The notes under the pieces: generated by a model
Databases searched by the model: none
What the model saw: the letters and a program-made list of their open reading frames with translations, nothing else
What the model was told of the DNA's origin: nothing
Source: an uncultured Eubacteriales bacterium
Lineage (GTDB): Bacteria; Bacillota; Clostridia; Oscillospirales; CAG-272
Length of the DNA stretch: 23,104 bases
Assembly (NCBI GenBank): GCA_900546315.1
Contig: URCP01000042.1
Coordinates: 1 to 23,104, forward strand
Reading direction: 5' to 3'
Part shown: positions 14,872 through 21,813 of the stretch, piece after piece
Position numbering within the stretch: the stretch's first letter is position 1
How the letters are laid out: every line of letters begins with the position of its first letter
Translations under genes and position numbers: made by a program

Positions 14872-15719
14872 CAGGAGTTCAGCTCGTCGCGGTCGAGCGT
14901 CATACCGAACTTCTTCTGCGACTTGTCCGACCAGATTATCTTTCTCGGGCATTTCGCGACGCACTTTCCACAGCCTGTGCATTTGTCGTAGTCGATCGAC
15001 GCGACGAAGTCGTTCACGCTGATCGCCCCGTTTTCGCAGGTCTTCTCGCAGAGCTTGCAGCTGATACACCCGACCTCGCAGTAGGAGCGGGTGACGGCTC
15101 CCTTGTCGACCGACATGCATCCGACCCAGCAGTCGGCATCGTAGGGAATCAGCTTTATCAGCTGCTTCGGACAGGCTTCGACGCATTTTCCGCAGCCGCG
15201 GCACTCCTTGTAGTCGACGGCGGCGATGCCGTTCTCGATGTGTATCGCGCCGAACGGACATACCGACGCGCAGGTGCCGAGACCTATGCAGCCGTTGGGA
15301 CAGAGCTTGTCCCCGCCGCCGAGCTTCGACGCCGCGAGACAGTCCGGCGCGCCCTCATAGACGTATTTCTTCTTCGCGAACTCGGATGTGCCGGAGCACA
15401 TGACCTGAGCGCGCATTCTTACCGGCTTTTCGGCGGCAACGCCCATGACTTCCGCGATGGCGGCGGCGATTTCATCACCGCCGACGACGCAGGCGGACGG
15501 CTTTGCCTCGCCTTTCGCTATTGCCTCAGCGAGCGCGTCGCATCCGGCGTATCCGCATCCGCCGCAGTTCGCGCCGGGGAGCTGTTCGCGTATCTTCGGG
15601 ACTTTCGGGTCGACCTTGACCTCGAACGCCTTGGAGGCTATCGCGAGCGCGGCTCCGAGCGCGCCGCCGAGGATCGCGAACCACATCAGGGCGAAGAGTA
15701 TGTTTTTTAAGTTTTCCAT
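14871..15719 (-). CDS. rnfB: Rnf complex subunit B, ferredoxin-type iron-sulfur protein
   Basis: A 282-residue subunit thought to accept electrons from reduced ferredoxin for the membrane Rnf pump. There is one N-terminal membrane helix (about 6-28), then the Fe-S motif CGGCGYAGC (Cys52, 55, 60, with Cys77). Further cysteine sets are Cys140/144/150/154, CRGCGKCVEAC (Cys173/176/179/183), CISCKLCEKTC (Cys218/221/224/228) and CTGCGKCVAKC (Cys247/250/253/257), so about five clusters, as in clostridial RnfB rather than the shorter proteobacterial form. ATG 15719 is chosen over 15725 because AGGAGG (15733-15728) is eight bases from the former and only two from the latter. It overlaps the PPTase gene by one base. 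Confidence 0.95.
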   Translation of the reverse strand: MENLKNILFALMWFAILGGALGAALAIASKAFEVKVDPKVPKIREQLPGANCGGCGYAGCDALAEAIAKGEAKPSACVVGGDEIAAAIAEVMGVAAEKPVRMRAQVMCSGTSEFAKKKYVYEGAPDCLAASKLGGGDKLCPNGCIGLGTCASVCPFGAIHIENGIAAVDYKECRGCGKCVEACPKQLIKLIPYDADCWVGCMSVDKGAVTRSYCEVGCISCKLCEKTCENGAISVNDFVASIDYDKCTGCGKCVAKCPRKIIWSDKSQKKFGMTLDRDELNS

Positions 15720-15732
15720 TGCCATGTCCTCC

Positions 15733-16326
15733 TCAGAACGACATCCCGGAGAAGCCCGAGAACGCCATCGCGATGAGCCCCGCCGCGACCATCGCTATCG
15801 GTATCCCGCGGAAGGACTTCGGCGGGTCGGCGAAGGATATACGCACCCTGACGCCCGCGAAGATGACAATCGCGAGAGTGAATCCCGCCGCCGACGAGAA
15901 GCCGTAAGCGAGCGACTCGACGAGATCATACCCGTTCTGAATATTGAGAAGAGCCGCGCCGAGCACCGCGCAGTTGGTCGTGATGAGCGGCAGATAAATG
16001 CCGAGCGCGCCGTAGAGCGACGGTATGAATTTCTTGAGGAACATCTCGATGAACTGAACGAGCGCGGCGATTATGAGTATGAACGCGATAGTCTCGAGAT
16101 ATTCGAGCCCGAACGGCACGAGAATCCCGTGATAGACGCCCCATGTCGCGGCGCTTGAGATCGTCATGACGAACATGACGGCAAAGCCCATGCCGAGCGC
16201 CGTCTCCGGCTTCTCGGACACGCCGAGGAACGGGCAGATGCCGAGGAACTTCGAGAAGATGTAGTTTTCGATGAGAACCGCAGTCAGCATCAGGAGAAGT
16301 ATGTGGACGAGGTAATCTGTATTCAT
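15733..16326 (-). CDS. rnfA: Rnf complex subunit A, integral membrane protein
   Basis: A 197-residue membrane subunit with about six hydrophobic helices. It starts MNTDYLVHILLLMLTAVLIE and contains the conserved 'FLGICPFLGVSEK' and 'LPLITTNCAVLGAALLN' segments. The paired RnfA and RnfE subunits carry conserved cysteines (here in GICPF and TTNCAV) that hold an Fe-S cluster within the membrane in characterised complexes. The ATG overlaps the rnfE stop by four bases (ATGA), with AAAGGAGG about ten bases before it. rnfB follows after seven bases. Confidence 0.97.
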   Translation of the reverse strand: MNTDYLVHILLLMLTAVLIENYIFSKFLGICPFLGVSEKPETALGMGFAVMFVMTISSAATWGVYHGILVPFGLEYLETIAFILIIAALVQFIEMFLKKFIPSLYGALGIYLPLITTNCAVLGAALLNIQNGYDLVESLAYGFSSAAGFTLAIVIFAGVRVRISFADPPKSFRGIPIAMVAAGLIAMAFSGFSGMSF

Positions 16327-16964
16327 TCGTTCGTGCCCTCCTTTTTCTGCTTTTTGCCGTCGCGGACGCTCAGAAGCTTGTTCATCAGCGCGATGAGGAA
16401 GCCGAGCGTCAGGAACGCGCCGGACGGCAGAATGAAGATTATCGCCGGTTCAAACGCGTCCGGCAGAACTTTGAAGCCGAGAAGTGTGCCCGCCCCGAGA
16501 AGCTCGCGCACGGCGGCGAGGACAGTCAGCGCTATCGTGTAGCCGACGCCCATGAACAGCCCGTCGACGGCGCTCGGGAGGACCGGCTGCTTCGACGCGA
16601 AGGACTCGGCGCGCGCGAGGATTATGCAGTTGACGACGATGAGCGGGATGAAGAGCCCGAGCGTCCGGTTGAGGTCAGGCAGATACGCCTGCATGAGCAG
16701 CTGCACCGCGGTCACGAAGCCCGAGACGATGACGATGTACGACGCGATGCGTATCTCGGACGGTATGAACTTTCTGAGCAGGGAGATGAACACATTCGAG
16801 CAGATAAGCACCACCGTGACGGCGAGCCCCATTCCGAGAGCGTTCGTGACCGACGTCGTGACGGCGAGGGTCGAGCACATACCGAGCATCTGGACGAGGA
16901 CGGGGTTCTTGTTTATGATGCCGTCCGCCGCCTGATTTTTGAAATCTTTCAGAGTGTATTTCAT
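16323..16964 (-). CDS. rnfE: Rnf complex subunit E, integral membrane protein
   Basis: A 213-residue membrane subunit homologous to RnfA, with inverted topology in known complexes. Family landmarks are 'GIINKNPVLVQMLGMCSTLAV' near the start, 'LGLFIPLIVVNCIILARAE' in the middle and 'AVRELLGAGTLLG' further on; the Cys residues in LGMCS and VVNCI match the cluster-ligand positions. The charged C-terminal tail (DGKKQKKEG) is cytoplasmic. ATG 16964 has GGAGG six bases upstream and overlaps the rnfG stop (ATGA); its own stop overlaps the rnfA start. Confidence 0.97.
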   Translation of the reverse strand: MKYTLKDFKNQAADGIINKNPVLVQMLGMCSTLAVTTSVTNALGMGLAVTVVLICSNVFISLLRKFIPSEIRIASYIVIVSGFVTAVQLLMQAYLPDLNRTLGLFIPLIVVNCIILARAESFASKQPVLPSAVDGLFMGVGYTIALTVLAAVRELLGAGTLLGFKVLPDAFEPAIIFILPSGAFLTLGFLIALMNKLLSVRDGKKQKKEGTNE

Positions 16965-17563
16965 GAGTTGCCTCCGTCCGCGATGGCGTCGTTTTCGGTG
17001 AAGATCCGCGAGTACGCCGAGAGTGCGCGGTTTGCCGCCTCGAGAACCGCTTTCGATGAGATTGTCGAGCCGGTTATCGCGTCAATACCGTTTCCGAGCG
17101 AGAGAGTTCCGCTCTTTCCCGTGTACTGCGAGAGGTAGTCCGGGTCGTCGACGCGGCTTCCGAGTCCGGGTGTCTCAGAGTGTGAGACAATCTTCATTCC
17201 CGCGATAGTCCCGTCGGAGTTTACGCCGACCATCATGTCGAGTGCTCCTCCGAAGCCGAGCGGACTGACGCTCGCCGCGTAGCCGAGAATGTCCCCGCCG
17301 GAGGTCACGAGCCATACTCCGTTCACTCCGTCGATTGTAACGTCCGCGGACTCGCTTGAATCCGAGTCCGGGAAGATCGCGGCGATTGCTGCGCTCTTTT
17401 CCTTCGCGTCGTTTTCCGCTATCGTGTCCTTCGTGAGAGCGTTCACTCCGGAGAGCAGCAGGGCGGTCACGGCGCTTATCAGAAGGAGCTTCAGCGCCGT
17501 CGCGACGACAAATTTCGTGTCGAAGCCCTTTGCGGCCTCGTCATTGTTTTTGTTTCTTTGCAC
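16961..17563 (-). CDS. rnfG: Rnf complex subunit G, covalent flavoprotein
   Basis: A 200-residue subunit with one N-terminal membrane helix (about 20-42) and an extracytoplasmic FMN-binding domain. The flavinylation motif DAITGSTIS is near residues 161-169, with Thr168 the expected FMN acceptor (family pattern [ST]GA[ST]; Ser replaces the usual Ala, which is seen in some homologues). The first possible start, GTG 17572, overlaps the Shine-Dalgarno GGAGG (17576-17572), so GTG 17563, eight bases after it, is the likely start. The gene then overlaps the 3' end of rnfD by 23 bases. The ApbE flavin transferase needed for attachment is not in the window. Confidence 0.93.
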   Translation of the reverse strand: MQRNKNNDEAAKGFDTKFVVATALKLLLISAVTALLLSGVNALTKDTIAENDAKEKSAAIAAIFPDSDSSESADVTIDGVNGVWLVTSGGDILGYAASVSPLGFGGALDMMVGVNSDGTIAGMKIVSHSETPGLGSRVDDPDYLSQYTGKSGTLSLGNGIDAITGSTISSKAVLEAANRALSAYSRIFTENDAIADGGNS

Positions 17564-18767
17564 TGTCGGCACCTCCGAATCTTACCGGCTTCGCGTATCT
17601 GTCGAGATACCAGACGAGCAGGTTCATTATGAGTATCGAGAATGAGACGCCCTCCGGATATCCTCCGAATCTGCGGATGAATATCGTGAGAAGTCCGCAC
17701 CCGAGGGCGTAGATCGCGCGTCCGCGTTCGGTCATCGGCGAGGTCGAATAATCGGTCGCCATGAATATCGCGCCGAGGAAAAGACCTCCTGAAAGGACTT
17801 CCGACGCAGCGTAGCTGAACGGCAAGGTGCTCCGCGCCGCGAGGTAGCCGTAGACGAGCACGACGCCGATGTAGATGACCGGTATCTTCCATGTGATGAC
17901 CTTGCGTATCAGCAGATAGACGAATCCCGCGGCGAGCAGCAGCGCCGAGACCTCACCTATACATCCCGGCGTCCAGCCGAGGAGCATATCGAATATCGGA
18001 GTGTCAGAGAGAGCGCCGGTTTTCAGCGTCGAGAGCGGCGTCGCGCTGACGATCGTATCGGGAATGTCGGCGTTTATCGCGAGCGCCGACAGGCGCTGTC
18101 CGGGCTTCGTGAATATCGTCATGTGAGAAGGCCACGCGGTGAAGAGGAACACTCTCGCGGCGAGCGCCGGGTTCATGAAGTTCTTCCCGAGACCGCCGAA
18201 GAGCTGCTTCACGACGATTATGGCGAACACCGCGCCGACGGCGGGCATCCACAGCGGAACCGAGACCGGCAGGTTCATCGCGAGAAGCATTCCGGTGACG
18301 ACCGCGGAAAAATCGGTGATGGTCAGCGGCTTTTTCATCAGCTTCTCGTAGGCGAACTCCGAGAGCACCGAGAATATCACCGAGACAAGCGTTATCGTGA
18401 GCGCCCGGAGCCCGAACGCGAAGATTCCCCAGATGAGCGCCGGGGCGAGGGCTATGCACACGTCGAGCATAATCGACCGTGTCGTGTCCTCCGTCCGCAC
18501 ATGCGGCGACGGAGAGACGATCAGAAATTCCGGGAAGCTGAATGACGGCTTCGCGTGTGGTTCAGAGTCTTTCTCAGGGGCTGTGTTTTCCGGTTCCTTT
18601 TTCGCCGGCTCCGCTTTTTCTTCCGGCGCTTCGGACGGCTTGTCCGGTTTGCTGTCCGGGGCGGCGGTTTCCTTCGCGGGTTCCGCCTTCGGGGTTTCGT
18701 TTTCCTTACTGTCCGGCGTTTTTCCGGTCAGCTTTTCGTCCTTGTTTTCGGACGTCTGATTGTTCAT
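17541..18767 (-). CDS. rnfD: Rnf complex subunit D, membrane flavoprotein with charged N-terminal extension
   Basis: A 408-residue subunit. From about residue 76 (FSFPEFLIVSPSPHVRTED) it matches RnfD: multiple membrane helices and the flavinylation motif SATP at 241-244 (FMN on Thr243 by homology), plus 'FMNPALAARVFLF' and 'FMATDYSTSP'. Residues 1-75 are an unusual low-complexity stretch made almost only of Lys, Glu, Asp, Pro, Ala, Ser and Thr, cytoplasmic if the usual topology holds. No start lies between it and the conserved core that would remove it. ATG 18767 is 21 bases after the rnfC stop; AAGGA is very close to it, and another AAAGGA lies a little further upstream. Confidence 0.94.
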   Translation of the reverse strand: MNNQTSENKDEKLTGKTPDSKENETPKAEPAKETAAPDSKPDKPSEAPEEKAEPAKKEPENTAPEKDSEPHAKPSFSFPEFLIVSPSPHVRTEDTTRSIMLDVCIALAPALIWGIFAFGLRALTITLVSVIFSVLSEFAYEKLMKKPLTITDFSAVVTGMLLAMNLPVSVPLWMPAVGAVFAIIVVKQLFGGLGKNFMNPALAARVFLFTAWPSHMTIFTKPGQRLSALAINADIPDTIVSATPLSTLKTGALSDTPIFDMLLGWTPGCIGEVSALLLAAGFVYLLIRKVITWKIPVIYIGVVLVYGYLAARSTLPFSYAASEVLSGGLFLGAIFMATDYSTSPMTERGRAIYALGCGLLTIFIRRFGGYPEGVSFSILIMNLLVWYLDRYAKPVRFGGADSAKKQKQ

Positions 18768-18788
18768 GTCCTTTTACCGTCCTTTCGC

Positions 18789-20138
18789 TCAGTTTGTCCG
18801 GCTCTGCGAGAGAGCGGCGGCAGCGGCGCGTTTTCTGTCGTTTATCTGACCCTTCGCCGCGCGTATATACTGCACGATCGGAACGTGTCCCGGGCAGCTG
18901 TAGGAGCAGCTGCCGCACTCGATGCAGCTCATGACGTCGAACTGCTCCGCCATGTCGAGCTTTCCTTCGCTCGAGAACATCGCGAGATAGCTCGGCATGA
19001 GCCGCATGGGACAGGCTCTCACGCAGCGTCCGCAGCGTATGCAGCCCGGCTTCAGGTCGGTCTTGTTCTCGACGTCCTCGGAGAAGACGAGTATCGCCGA
19101 TGTTCCCTTGGTCACGACGCCGTCCTTGTCCCACTGCGCGATGCCCATCATCGGACCGCCGTTTATGATCTTCTTCGGCGTCTTCGTAAGACCGCCGCAG
19201 TAGTCTATCAGCTCAGAATATGAGGTTCCGAGAGGGACGAGTAGATTTTTCGGGTTCCTCACGCAGTCGCCGTCGACCGTCACGATTCTCTCGATGAGCG
19301 GCATTCCACCCGCGAAGGCGCTGAAAACGGCGGCGCAGGTCTCCGCGTTGAAGACGCAGCAGCCGATGTCCGCCGGGAGCTTTCCGGTCGGGAGCTCGCG
19401 TCCGGTGAGGGCATAGATCAGCTGGCGCTCGTCGCCCTGTGGGTACTTTGTCCTAAGTACCTGAACCTTTATCAGCTTCGAGCCGGCGAGGCGCTCCTCA
19501 AGCAGGTTAATCGCGTCGAGCTTGTTGTCCTCGACGGCGATGATTCCCTCTCTCAGCGAGAGAGCCTTCATCAGTATCTTTAGACCGTTTATCACGGCGT
19601 CGGGGTTTTCGAGAAGGAGGCGGTGGTTCGCCGTTATGTACGGCTCGCACTCGGCGCAGTTCACGAATATGTGCTCCACCTTTCCGACGGCGGAGCTTAT
19701 CTTCGCGTAGGTCGGGAAGGTCGCGCCGCCCATGCCGGAAATGCCCGCCGCGCGGACGATATCGATTATCTCCTCAGTCGAGGTCTCGGAGAGCTTCTTG
19801 TGCCACGGGTGTATGTCCGGGGACAGACGGTCCTCGCCGTCGTTTTCAATGACTATCGACCTGACTTTTCTGCCCTGCGCGTTGTTGTGCTCGGTGATCT
19901 TCAGAATCTTTCCGGAGACGCTCGAGTGGACAGGCGCGCCGAGACCGTGTTCGACCGCTCCGATTACCTGACCGCGGTCTACGATGTCGCCGGGCTTCAC
20001 TGTCGGCTCGGCGGGGACTCCGATGTGCTGGGAGAGCGGTATTGAGACTGTTTTTGGCGGCGGCAGCTTCTCGACCGGGCATCGGCGGGTCGATTTGTGC
20101 TCGTCGATGTGTATGCCGCCGTGGAATGTGTGTGCCAC
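18789..20138 (-). CDS. rnfC: Rnf complex subunit C, NADH-side flavo-iron-sulfur protein
   Basis: A 449-residue peripheral subunit that reacts with NAD(H) on the cytoplasmic side of the Rnf complex. It begins with 'TFHGGIHIDEHK', has the FMN/NADH-binding 'GISGMGGATFPTYAK' segment (NuoF-like), an SLBB-type region, and two [4Fe-4S] motifs: CIRCGRCVRACP (Cys366/369/372/376) and CIECGSCSYSCP (Cys405/408/411/415). There is only a short Ala-rich tail. The frame opens at GTG 20147, but this overlaps the GAGG Shine-Dalgarno (20150-20147); GTG 20138, eight bases on, gives fMet-Ala-His-Thr-Phe, the family start. It is the first gene of the rnf operon. Confidence 0.96.
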   Translation of the reverse strand: MAHTFHGGIHIDEHKSTRRCPVEKLPPPKTVSIPLSQHIGVPAEPTVKPGDIVDRGQVIGAVEHGLGAPVHSSVSGKILKITEHNNAQGRKVRSIVIENDGEDRLSPDIHPWHKKLSETSTEEIIDIVRAAGISGMGGATFPTYAKISSAVGKVEHIFVNCAECEPYITANHRLLLENPDAVINGLKILMKALSLREGIIAVEDNKLDAINLLEERLAGSKLIKVQVLRTKYPQGDERQLIYALTGRELPTGKLPADIGCCVFNAETCAAVFSAFAGGMPLIERIVTVDGDCVRNPKNLLVPLGTSYSELIDYCGGLTKTPKKIINGGPMMGIAQWDKDGVVTKGTSAILVFSEDVENKTDLKPGCIRCGRCVRACPMRLMPSYLAMFSSEGKLDMAEQFDVMSCIECGSCSYSCPGHVPIVQYIRAAKGQINDRKRAAAAALSQSRTN

Positions 20139-20194
20139 TTGCTTCACCTCGTGTACTACAATTATAACGCATCATGCGGATACGTATTAATAAT

Positions 20195-20223
20195 ATTATA
20201 CATCATATTTTTGAACATTACAA
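20195..20223 (-). promoter_or_regulatory. Promoter of the rnf operon
   Basis: TTGTAA (20223-20218), 17-bp spacer, TATAAT (20200-20195) on the minus strand; predicted leader about 50 nt. A second TATAAT (20166-20161) is too close to the ribosome binding site and lacks a -35. Confidence 0.6.
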
Positions 20224-20262
20224 TCCCTTTTGACAATATTGCGCCGGATTTTAACGATTTTT

Positions 20263-20280
20263 TTCACATGAATGTGTGAA
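20263..20280. promoter_or_regulatory. Inverted repeat upstream of the rnf promoter
   Basis: TTCACA (20263-20268), six bases, TGTGAA (20275-20280), extended by T/A runs to an 8-bp stem. It lies about 40 bp upstream of the rnf -35 box and just past the ylbJ stop. The lack of a T-tract on the minus strand argues against a ylbJ terminator; an operator or activator site is possible. Confidence 0.3.
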
Positions 20281-20309
20281 AACGACATTTTTTTGTGACT
20301 TTTGGCTGG

Positions 20310-21332
20310 CTATGACCGGATAACAAGACAGCTGAGCGCCGCGAGACCAGCCGCGACGACACCCGAGACGAGTTTTCTGAAAAAGAACCCGCGCATCCCG
20401 AGCCGCCCGCCGGTCGCCGCCGAGACCTGCATATGTACGCAGATCCCGGAGAACCCCGCCGCGAACGTCGTCAGCGGAATGGCAACCGGCAGTCCGAACC
20501 CCGAAGCGAGCCGCGCCGCGCTCGTTATCTCGCAGAACGAGACCGCGACAGCCGCCGCGAGCCGCCCGGCTCCTTCCGTGAGCACCGCTGATATGACGTC
20601 TGAAAGAACCGTGAAAAAGACGACGAAGGCGCAGATATTCAGCATTGTCCCGCAGGCTTTCACGACCGCCCCGCACAGCTCCTTCGCGGCTTTTCCGGGC
20701 GTCATGCGCTCGCGTGTCGTTTTCTGCTCAGTGGTTGACGGCGATTCACCGCGCCTTGCGGCGATGCGTCCCGACACCGCTCCGACGAGTACGGATGACA
20801 CGATACAGCAGAGCCAGACGAGCCGCCCGAGCGAGGCGCTGTCGTAGAGACTTATTCCTATCCCGCCGGTGCAGAAGGCTATTCCGGGGTTGTTCGAGAT
20901 CGCGCAGAGCCGTTCGGCTTCTTCGCGGGTCAGCTTCCCGTTTTCAAAGAGCGCGGACGCCATCACGGCGCCGGACGGGAAGCCTCCGACCGCTCCGACA
21001 AGAAACGCCGCCGCGCCGGTGCCGTTTATACCGAACAGGAGACTGAACGGTTTTCCGAGCGGATTCGCTATCATATCCGCGAAACCGGTCCCGATGATGA
21101 CGTTGACGAGCACGAGAAACGGAAACAGCGACGGAACGAGCCCGGACGCCGCCGCGCCGAGAGCGTGCCTCACCGAATCCGCCGCCATTTCCGGGTACTT
21201 TATGAGAAAGACGAGCAGGAATACCGCGAGGCTCCACATCGCGGCGAGCGACAGGGTGAGGTTCGCCGCAAGGCGCGAGGCGTGCTTTTTGTTCCGTTTT
21301 TTTGAGGGGGATGACGTTTCGCGTTTTATCAA
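20310..21332 (-). CDS. ylbJ: YlbJ-like sporulation integral membrane protein
   Basis: About 340 residues with several membrane helices and the nucleoside-recognition/gate fold typical of YlbJ: 'VPSLFPFLVLVNVI' near 65-79, 'GAVGGFPSGAVMASALFENGKLTREEAERLCAISNNPG' near 112-150 and 'GICVHMQV' late. In Bacillus subtilis ylbJ is a mother-cell gene needed for normal spores. The start is uncertain. TTG 21332 opens the given frame without a Shine-Dalgarno. A rare in-frame ATT (21377) has AAAAGAGG six bases before it and would add 15 residues. ATG 21239 would remove the charged N-terminus. The gene is divergent from yqfC, and no terminator separates it from the rnf operon downstream. Confidence 0.75.
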   Translation of the reverse strand: MIKRETSSPSKKRNKKHASRLAANLTLSLAAMWSLAVFLLVFLIKYPEMAADSVRHALGAAASGLVPSLFPFLVLVNVIIGTGFADMIANPLGKPFSLLFGINGTGAAAFLVGAVGGFPSGAVMASALFENGKLTREEAERLCAISNNPGIAFCTGGIGISLYDSASLGRLVWLCCIVSSVLVGAVSGRIAARRGESPSTTEQKTTRERMTPGKAAKELCGAVVKACGTMLNICAFVVFFTVLSDVISAVLTEGAGRLAAAVAVSFCEITSAARLASGFGLPVAIPLTTFAAGFSGICVHMQVSAATGGRLGMRGFFFRKLVSGVVAAGLAALSCLVIRS

Positions 21333-21370
21333 TATATTGATATTTTCGTTTTTTGTACCGGACTCCGCGT

Positions 21371-21399
21371 TAATAATGACCGACCTCTTTTCATATGAT
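21371..21399 (+). promoter_or_regulatory. Candidate sigma-E-type sporulation promoter of yqfC-yqfD
   Basis: TAATAAT (21371-21377), exactly 14 bp, then CATATGAT (21392-21399), against the Bacillus sigma-E consensus KMATATT and CATACAnT (6/7 and 6/8 positions). The predicted leader is about 75 nt. Sigma-E control of yqfC and yqfD is known in Bacillus subtilis. Confidence 0.45.
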
Positions 21400-21480
21400 G
21401 TACAGGCGGTTCTGCCGCCGCTTGGCGCACCGATTCAGGGCTGCGCCTGATTAACAAGTATGCTGACGGAGAGATGATAT

Positions 21481-21810
21481 ATGAGAAAAAATGAAGAAAA
21501 GCCGCGCGCGGCGGATACGGACGACGGCGGGAGAGTCAGGCTGCCGGTCTCCCAGAGGGTGCTCGACGCGCTCGATTTCCCGGTCGGCGCGTTCGGGAGG
21601 ATATCCTTCGTCGAGGCGGCGGGCAACCGCGAGGTCACGGTCGAGGGTTGCGTCGGGCTTTCGGAGTACGGGGAGAAGATGATATCTCTCGAGCTCTGCG
21701 ACGGTACGATGACAATAAGCGGCGCCGGGCTCGAGCTGAGGAGCTTTTCGGGCGGGAGGGTGTCGGTGAACGGGGTCATACGTTCGATCGAGTGGGGACG
21801 GGAGGAATAG
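21481..21810 (+). CDS. yqfC: Sporulation protein YqfC (YabP/YqfC family)
   Basis: A 109-residue small protein of the YabP/YqfC family, expressed during sporulation in Bacillus. The beta-rich core is recognisable: 'REVTVEGCVGLSEYGEKMISLELCDGTMTISGAGLELRSF' followed by 'VSVNGVIRSIEW' at the C-terminus, the usual ending. The first 18 residues are charged and variable. ATG 21481 has GGAGAG (21468-21473) seven bases upstream. Three bases separate it from yqfD, the conserved partner; the biochemical function of the family is unknown. Confidence 0.85.
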   Translation: MRKNEEKPRAADTDDGGRVRLPVSQRVLDALDFPVGAFGRISFVEAAGNREVTVEGCVGLSEYGEKMISLELCDGTMTISGAGLELRSFSGGRVSVNGVIRSIEWGREE

Positions 21811-21813
21811 CGG

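Noticed and set aside
14872..15261. N-terminal part of the long frame leading into the PPTase
   Set aside because: It reads rnfB in the wrong frame (Arg-rich); the PPTase homology starts exactly at ATG 14871.
14850..15710. Long plus-strand open frame opposite rnfB
   Set aside because: It is the antisense shadow of a GC-rich conserved gene; it has no domain I recognise, and the minus strand carries the clear Fe-S motifs of RnfB.
18555..19223. Plus-strand open frame of about 220 codons opposite rnfD and rnfC
   Set aside because: Composition is the complement of the Lys/Glu/Pro-rich extension and of rnfC; Arg/Phe-rich nonsense with no plausible start signal.
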